From assembly GCF_943912555.1 (NCBI RefSeq), contig NZ_CALTUR010000021.1, positions 1 through 19,799 of the forward strand: a DNA stretch of 19,799 bases, read 5' to 3'. The translations under genes and the position numbers were made by a program. The DNA comes from an uncultured Streptococcus sp. (GTDB lineage Bacteria > Bacillota > Bacilli > Lactobacillales > Streptococcaceae). Under the pieces are notes generated by a model, which made no database searches, was not told where the DNA came from, and was given only the letters and a program-made list of their open reading frames with translations. Shown here in pieces: positions 16,058-19,799 of the stretch. The first letter of the stretch is position 1, and each line of letters starts with the position of its first letter.

Positions 16058-17320
16058 ATGAAGCTGTTAATTGTCGGTTCAGGTGGTCGTGAACATGCGA
16101 TTGCTAAAAAGCTACTTGAGTCAAAAGACGTTGAAAAAGTCTTTGTAGCTCCTGGGAATGATGGGATGACTCTTGATGGTTTGGAATTGGTAAACATCCC
16201 TATTTCCGAACATTCTAAATTGGTTGAGTTTGCAAAAGCCAACGATATTGCTTGGACCTTTATCGGTCCAGATGATGCTCTTGCGGCTGGTATCGTGGAT
16301 GATTTTAACCAAGCTGGGCTCAAGGCTTTTGGTCCGACAAGACTGGCAGCGGAACTGGAGTGGTCCAAAGATTTTGCCAAGGAAATCATGGTCAAATATG
16401 GCGTTCCGACAGCAGCCTATGGCACATTCTCAGATTTTGAGGAAGCCAAGGCATATATCGAAAAGCAGGGTGCGCCTATCGTAGTCAAGGCGGATGGCTT
16501 GGCACTTGGGAAGGGTGTTGTCGTTGCTGAGACAGTCGAGCAAGCGGTCGAAGCAGCTCACGAGATGCTTTTGGACAATAAATTTGGTGACTCAGGTGCG
16601 CGTGTGGTTATCGAGGAATTCCTCAAAGGAGAGGAATTTTCACTCTTTGCCTTTGTCAATGGTGATAAGTTCTACATCATGCCAACGGCTCAGGACCACA
16701 AACGTGCCTATGATGGCGACAAGGGACCTAACACGGGTGGTATGGGTGCCTATGCGCCAGTTCCACACTTGCCACAGAGCGTAGTTGACACAGCAGTTGA
16801 CACTATTGTCAAGCCAGTCCTTGAGGGCATGATTCAAGAAGGGCGTCCTTATCTGGGTGTCCTTTACGCAGGTCTTATCTTGACAACAGACGGACCTAAG
16901 GTCATAGAGTTCAACGCTCGTTTTGGAGATCCTGAAACGCAAATTATCCTGCCTCGATTAACCTCTGATTTTGCAAAAAATATCACGGATATTCTGGATG
17001 GCAAGGAGCCAAATATCACTTGGAAGGACAAGGGGGTGACTCTGGGTGTAGTTGTCGCATCCAACGGTTATCCGCTAGACTATGAAAAGGGTGTTGCATT
17101 GCCAGCAAAAACCGAGGGAGCTATCATCACCTACTATGCAGGGGTTAAGTTTTCGGAAAATAGCAGAGCACTGCTCTCAAACGGTGGCCGTGTCTATATG
17201 CTCGTCACCACCGCAGATACCGTCAAAGAAGCCCAAAACACTATCTACCAAGAACTCGCCCAACAAAAAACAGAAGGCCTCTTTTACCGAACAGATATCG
17301 GAAGCAAGGCGATTCGATAA
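16058..17320 (+). CDS. purD: Phosphoribosylamine-glycine ligase PurD (GAR synthetase)
   Basis: PurD joins phosphoribosylamine and glycine with ATP to give GAR. At 420 residues it is full length. The N-terminal domain starts KLLIVGSGGREHAIA (2-16), the family signature. The ATP-grasp core follows, with VVKADGLALGKGV around 142-154, GPNTGGMGAY around 225-234 and FNARFGDPETQ around 286-296. AAAGAGG lies seven bases before the ATG. It has its own promoter after the purH terminator. The gene is followed by a 403-base non-coding interval with two structured elements before purE. Confidence 0.96.
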   Translation: MKLLIVGSGGREHAIAKKLLESKDVEKVFVAPGNDGMTLDGLELVNIPISEHSKLVEFAKANDIAWTFIGPDDALAAGIVDDFNQAGLKAFGPTRLAAELEWSKDFAKEIMVKYGVPTAAYGTFSDFEEAKAYIEKQGAPIVVKADGLALGKGVVVAETVEQAVEAAHEMLLDNKFGDSGARVVIEEFLKGEEFSLFAFVNGDKFYIMPTAQDHKRAYDGDKGPNTGGMGAYAPVPHLPQSVVDTAVDTIVKPVLEGMIQEGRPYLGVLYAGLILTTDGPKVIEFNARFGDPETQIILPRLTSDFAKNITDILDGKEPNITWKDKGVTLGVVVASNGYPLDYEKGVALPAKTEGAIITYYAGVKFSENSRALLSNGGRVYMLVTTADTVKEAQNTIYQELAQQKTEGLFYRTDIGSKAIR

Positions 17321-17354
17321 AGATATAAGAAAAAGCGACGCAGTCGCCAAACAC

Positions 17355-17491
17355 GATAATGGTCGCCGTGGTGAAAAGACCAGAACAGTATCTGTTCTGG
17401 TCTGGTCGGGGGAAACTTTGAGACCTTGGGCTCAAAGTTTAGGAATGAAACCGAAGGTTTGCTTCCGTCCCCACCACCTAAGACCATTATC
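17355..17491 (+). ncRNA. Putative structured RNA element, copy 1
   Basis: Predicted nested fold, 137 bases. Outer stem P1 GATAATGGTC/GACCATTATC (10 perfect pairs); internal loop GCC/CTAA; P2 GTGGTG/CACCAC; hairpin P3 GACCAGAACAG-TAT-CTGTTCTGGTC (11 perfect pairs); P4 GGGA/TCCC. Inside P4 are hairpin P5 AACTTTGA/TCAAAGTT around the loop GACCTTGGGC, the linker TTTAGGAATGA and hairpin P6 AAACC-GAA-GGTTT. The same layout occurs in copy 2 with different stem bases but the same loops. The family is not recognised. Strand is inferred from the flanking genes; the inverted repeats alone do not fix it. A riboswitch-like leader, small RNA or mobile repeat are all possible. Confidence 0.6.
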
Positions 17492-17561
17492 AAAAGAAGA
17501 AAAAATTCACAAAATACGTTAATGGGCGCATAACCTTGCGAGCGTTAGCGAGCTAATATAG

Positions 17562-17699
17562 AACAATCACCGCCGTTGTGAAATAACGATTGGATGACAA
17601 TCCAATCGTTCAGGGAAATTGGAAGACCTTGGGCTTCCAATTTAGGCATGAGACACCTTTGGTGGCTGCTGCCGTCCCTCATAACCTAAGGTGATTGTT
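17562..17699 (+). ncRNA. Putative structured RNA element, copy 2
   Basis: Predicted fold parallel to copy 1, 138 bases. P1 AACAATCACC/GGTGATTGTT (10 perfect pairs); internal loop GCC/CTAA; P2 GTTGTG/CATAAC (one wobble); P3 AACGATTGGAT-GACA-ATCCAATCGTT (11 perfect pairs); P4 AGGGA/TCCCT; P5 AATTGGAA/TTCCAATT around the identical loop GACCTTGGGC; linker TTTAGGCATGA; P6 CACC-TTT-GGTG. Every stem keeps pairing while its sequence changes from copy 1. P1 ends 13 bases before the purE ribosome binding site, so folding could influence purEK expression. No named family is recognised. Confidence 0.6.
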
Positions 17700-17723
17700 G
17701 AAAAAGAGGAAAAAGGAGAAGAA

Positions 17724-18212
17724 ATGAAACCCGTAATTTCCATCATCATGGGGTCCAAATCTGACTGGGGAACCATGCAAAAAACAGCCGAAGTCCTAGA
17801 CCGTTTCGGCGTTCTTTACGAAAAGAAAGTTGTTTCTGCCCACCGTACACCAGACCTCATGTTCAAGCATGCTGAAGAAGCACGTAGCCGTGGGATCAAG
17901 GTCATTATTGCAGGTGCTGGAGGCGCAGCCCATTTGCCAGGAATGGTAGCTGCCAAAACAACTCTTCCAGTCATTGGTGTACCAGTCAAATCACGTGCTC
18001 TTAGTGGCGTGGACTCGCTCTACTCTATCGTTCAGATGCCGGGCGGTGTGCCTGTTGCGACCATGGCTATTGGTGAAGCTGGTGCGACAAATGCGGCTCT
18101 CTTCGCCCTCCGTCTTCTTTCAGTAGAGGATCAGGCTATCGCGACAGCTTTAGCAGATTTCGCAGAAGAACAAGGAAAAATCGCAGAGGAGTCGACAAAT
18201 GAGCTCATCTAA
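17724..18212 (+). CDS. purE: N5-carboxyaminoimidazole ribonucleotide mutase PurE
   Basis: PurE (class I) converts N5-CAIR to CAIR and works after PurK. The ATG at 17724 follows AAAGGAG and gives 162 residues, the normal size. An upstream in-frame GTG at 17691 lies inside the structured element and is rejected. The motifs are GSKSDW (10-15) and SAHRTPD (38-44) with the catalytic His40. [11 protein letters not shown] follows around residues 70-80, and [19 protein letters not shown] further on. Its end overlaps the purK start by 14 bases, so the two are translated as a unit. Confidence 0.96.
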   Translation: MKPVISIIMGSKSDWGTMQKTAEVLDRFGVLYEKKVVSAHRTPDLMFKHAEEARSRGIKVIIAGAGGAAHLPGMVAAKTTLPVIGVPVKSRALSGVDSLYSIVQMPGGVPVATMAIGEAGATNAALFALRLLSVEDQAIATALADFAEEQGKIAEESTNELI

Positions 18213-19290
18213 AACAATCGGAATTATCGGTGGCGGTCAGCTGGGTCAGATGATGGCTATTTCTGCCATTTATATGGGGCACAAGGTTATCGCGCTGGAT
18301 CCTGCGGCGGATTGCCCAGCCTCTCGTGTGGCGGAAATCATCGTGGCTCCTTATAATGATGTGGACGCTCTTCGTCAGCTGGCTAAGCGTTGCGATGTCC
18401 TCACCTATGAGTTTGAAAATGTTGATGCTGACGGTTTGGATGCTGTCATTAAGGAGGGACAACTTCCTCAAGGGACAGACCTACTTCGCATTTCCCAAAA
18501 TCGTATTTTTGAAAAGGACTTCCTATCAAACAAGGCTCAAGTCACTGTAGCACCCTACAAGGTTGTGACTTCTAGCCAAGACTTGGCGGAGATTGACCTG
18601 TCCCAAAACTATGTCCTCAAGACTGCAACAGGTGGCTACGATGGGCATGGACAAAAGGTCATTCGCTCAGAAGCAGACTTGGAAGAAGCCTATGCGCTAG
18701 CTGACTCAGCAGCCTGCGTTTTAGAGGAATTCGTCAACTTTGACCTTGAAATTTCTGTCATCGTGTCAGGAAATGGTAAGGAAGTGACAGTTTTCCCAGT
18801 TCAGGAAAATATCCACCGCAACAATATCCTGTCTAAAACCATTGTACCAGCTCGCATTTCAACAAGTCTAGCTGAGAAAGCTAAGGCTATGGCCGTGCGA
18901 ATCGCTGAACAGTTGAACCTGTCTGGAACCCTTTGTGTGGAAATGTTTGCAACTGATGATGACATCATTGTCAATGAAATTGCTCCGCGACCACATAACT
19001 CAGGGCACTACTCGATTGAATCCTGCGACTTTTCGCAGTTTGATACCCATATCTTAGGTGTTCTCGGAGCACCATTGCCAGCCATCAAACTACATGCCCC
19101 AGCTGTTATGCTTAATGTACTCGGCCAACACGTCGAGGCTGCTGAAACATATGTGACAGAAAATCCAAGCGCCCACCTCCATATGTATGGTAAAATAGAA
19201 GCGAAGCACAACCGCAAGATGGGACATGTGACTTTGTTTAGTGATGAACCAGATAGTGTGAATGAGTTTGGGAAAGGGATAGATTTTTAG
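18199..19290 (+). CDS. purK: N5-carboxyaminoimidazole ribonucleotide synthase PurK
   Basis: PurK carboxylates AIR with bicarbonate and ATP to N5-CAIR, the substrate of PurE. It is 363 residues long. The N-terminal nucleotide-binding fold starts [13 protein letters not shown] (7-19). The ATP-grasp domain shows [14 protein letters not shown] around 139-152, [14 protein letters not shown] around 173-186 and [16 protein letters not shown] around 259-274. GAGGAG (18186-18191) lies inside the end of purE. The combination of PurE class I with PurK marks the bacterial two-step route. No defect is seen. Confidence 0.96.
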   Translation: MSSSKTIGIIGGGQLGQMMAISAIYMGHKVIALDPAADCPASRVAEIIVAPYNDVDALRQLAKRCDVLTYEFENVDADGLDAVIKEGQLPQGTDLLRISQNRIFEKDFLSNKAQVTVAPYKVVTSSQDLAEIDLSQNYVLKTATGGYDGHGQKVIRSEADLEEAYALADSAACVLEEFVNFDLEISVIVSGNGKEVTVFPVQENIHRNNILSKTIVPARISTSLAEKAKAMAVRIAEQLNLSGTLCVEMFATDDDIIVNEIAPRPHNSGHYSIESCDFSQFDTHILGVLGAPLPAIKLHAPAVMLNVLGQHVEAAETYVTENPSAHLHMYGKIEAKHNRKMGHVTLFSDEPDSVNEFGKGIDF

Positions 19291-19299
19291 GACAAGACT

Positions 19300-19539
19300 A
19301 TGATACAAATTATCGTTAACGCTTTTGTTGAAAAGGATAAGACTGGAGCAGTCGTGGAAGTCTTGTATGCTAGTGCTGACCAAGATAAGGTACAAGCTAA
19401 ATATAAAGAACTAACTGCACAATACCCTGGAAACTATTTAGCTATCTATGATTTACCGCTGGATACGGATTTGAATACACTAAATCATTATCCGTCTGTG
19501 TTTATTGGAAAAGAGGAGTTTGAGGAGAGAGAAGAATAA
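19300..19539 (+). CDS. Hypothetical protein, 79 residues
   Basis: A soluble, acidic 79-residue product with no membrane segment. It begins with a beta-like MIQIIVNAF, has a helix-forming middle (SADQDKVQAKYKELTAQYP) and a loop YDLPLDTDLNTLNHYPSV, and ends in an acidic stretch EEFEEREE. AGGACAAG overlaps the purK stop and serves as the ribosome binding site, 9 bases downstream of purK. Its TAA overlaps the ATG of the next gene, so it belongs to the end of the purEK transcript. I do not recognise the family. Its position before the expected purB is the only functional hint. Confidence 0.75.
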   Translation: MIQIIVNAFVEKDKTGAVVEVLYASADQDKVQAKYKELTAQYPGNYLAIYDLPLDTDLNTLNHYPSVFIGKEEFEEREE

Positions 19540-19799
19540 TGATTTTAGACTTATTTAATAATGAAAATAATACTATTGAAACGGATACTCTTAGCATAAA
19601 GGAACATGCAATAGCTACTCAAAACGATGTTATTCAGATAGACAATATTTCTATGATGACAAAAGCAACATTGGCGTTTAGAATTTCTTTGAAAGAAATA
19701 GTTTTTGTAGCTATTATGTTAATAATGTTTCCGATAGATTTTATTCCAAATATCATTCCGATTACTTTTTTGGCTTTGTACATTTATATTGTATATAAC
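19539..19799 (+). CDS. Partial hypothetical membrane protein (runs off the window)
   Basis: The ATG overlaps the preceding stop (TAATG), and the frame stays open to the last base, giving 87 residues of a longer product. GGAGAGAGAAG in the end of the previous gene is the likely ribosome binding site. Residues 1-45 are polar with beta-strand character around HAIATQNDVIQIDNIS. Residues about 52-87 are strongly hydrophobic, with a Pro-Asp-Phe-Ile-Pro break, forming two close membrane helices. The pattern of a short strand-rich domain followed by paired helices is reminiscent of small DUF6232-like proteins, but that is tentative. AT-rich codon use differs from the pur genes. Confidence 0.65.
   Translation, partial: MILDLFNNENNTIETDTLSIKEHAIATQNDVIQIDNISMMTKATLAFRISLKEIVFVAIMLIMFPIDFIPNIIPITFLALYIYIVYN

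Larger units (their letters stand above)
17321..17723 (+). other. Non-coding purD-purE interval
   Basis: No gene is supported in this 403-base stretch. It contains a small hairpin GCGAC-GCA-GTCGC (17335-17347), structured element 1 (17355-17491), a 70-base linker with the direct repeat GCGAGC...GCGAGC (17538-17553) and structured element 2 (17562-17699). It then runs to the purE ribosome binding site. No clear terminator with a T-run and no strong promoter were found on the + strand, so read-through from purD into purE is plausible. Confidence 0.7.

Noticed and set aside
17355..17699. Tandem elements as rho-independent terminators, T-box leaders or a CRISPR array
   Set aside because: There is no T-run after either element, no T-box core sequence, and only two long copies with differing stems instead of short identical repeats.
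17691..17723. GTG start for a longer PurE
   Set aside because: It lies within the outer stem of the second structured element, and the ATG at 17724 has a well-placed ribosome binding site and matches the usual PurE length.

Overview
The window reads as a chromosomal segment of a mitis-group Streptococcus (S. pneumoniae, S. pseudopneumoniae or S. mitis type). I base this on the competence exporter genes comA and comB, the long purine biosynthesis run that follows them, a BOX-type intergenic repeat, and low-GC codon use. All real genes lie on the + strand.

Region 1 (about 1-2430) is an accessory island of very small genes. Four intact double-glycine leader peptides (136-264, 276-431, 465-659, 896-1063) are interleaved with short two-helix membrane proteins (687-887, 1067-1282, 1363-1542, 1621-1827, 2238-2426) that look like bacteriocin immunity proteins. 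A fifth double-glycine peptide gene (1896-2012) is broken by an in-frame TGA. The arrangement is that of a bacteriocin/immunity cluster placed directly upstream of a peptidase-containing ABC exporter that cleaves such leaders.

Region 2 (about 2096-6317) holds regulatory DNA and comAB. A block with a terminator, a ComE-type direct repeat and a -10 region occurs twice (2096-2213 and 2437-2554). It flanks the 62-residue membrane protein gene, and the second copy drives comAB. A BOX element (2565-2715) sits in the comA leader. comA and comB encode the exporter and its accessory protein for the competence pheromone and probably for bacteriocin peptides. A strong terminator closes comB.

Region 3 (6341-19290) is the de novo IMP pathway: purC, purL, purF, purM, purN, a small unknown membrane protein gene, purH, terminator, purD, a 403-base non-coding interval, purE and purK. 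Together they cover PRPP to IMP except the purB step, which is not in the window. The purC-purL gap contains a second copy and a degenerate third copy of the purC 3' end.

The most unusual find is in the purD-purE gap. Two tandem 137-138-base elements have the same predicted fold, with conserved loops and linkers but different, compensating stem sequences. I do not recognise them as a named RNA family.

Region 4 (19300-19799) has two overlapping unknown genes. The second is a membrane protein that runs off the end of the window.
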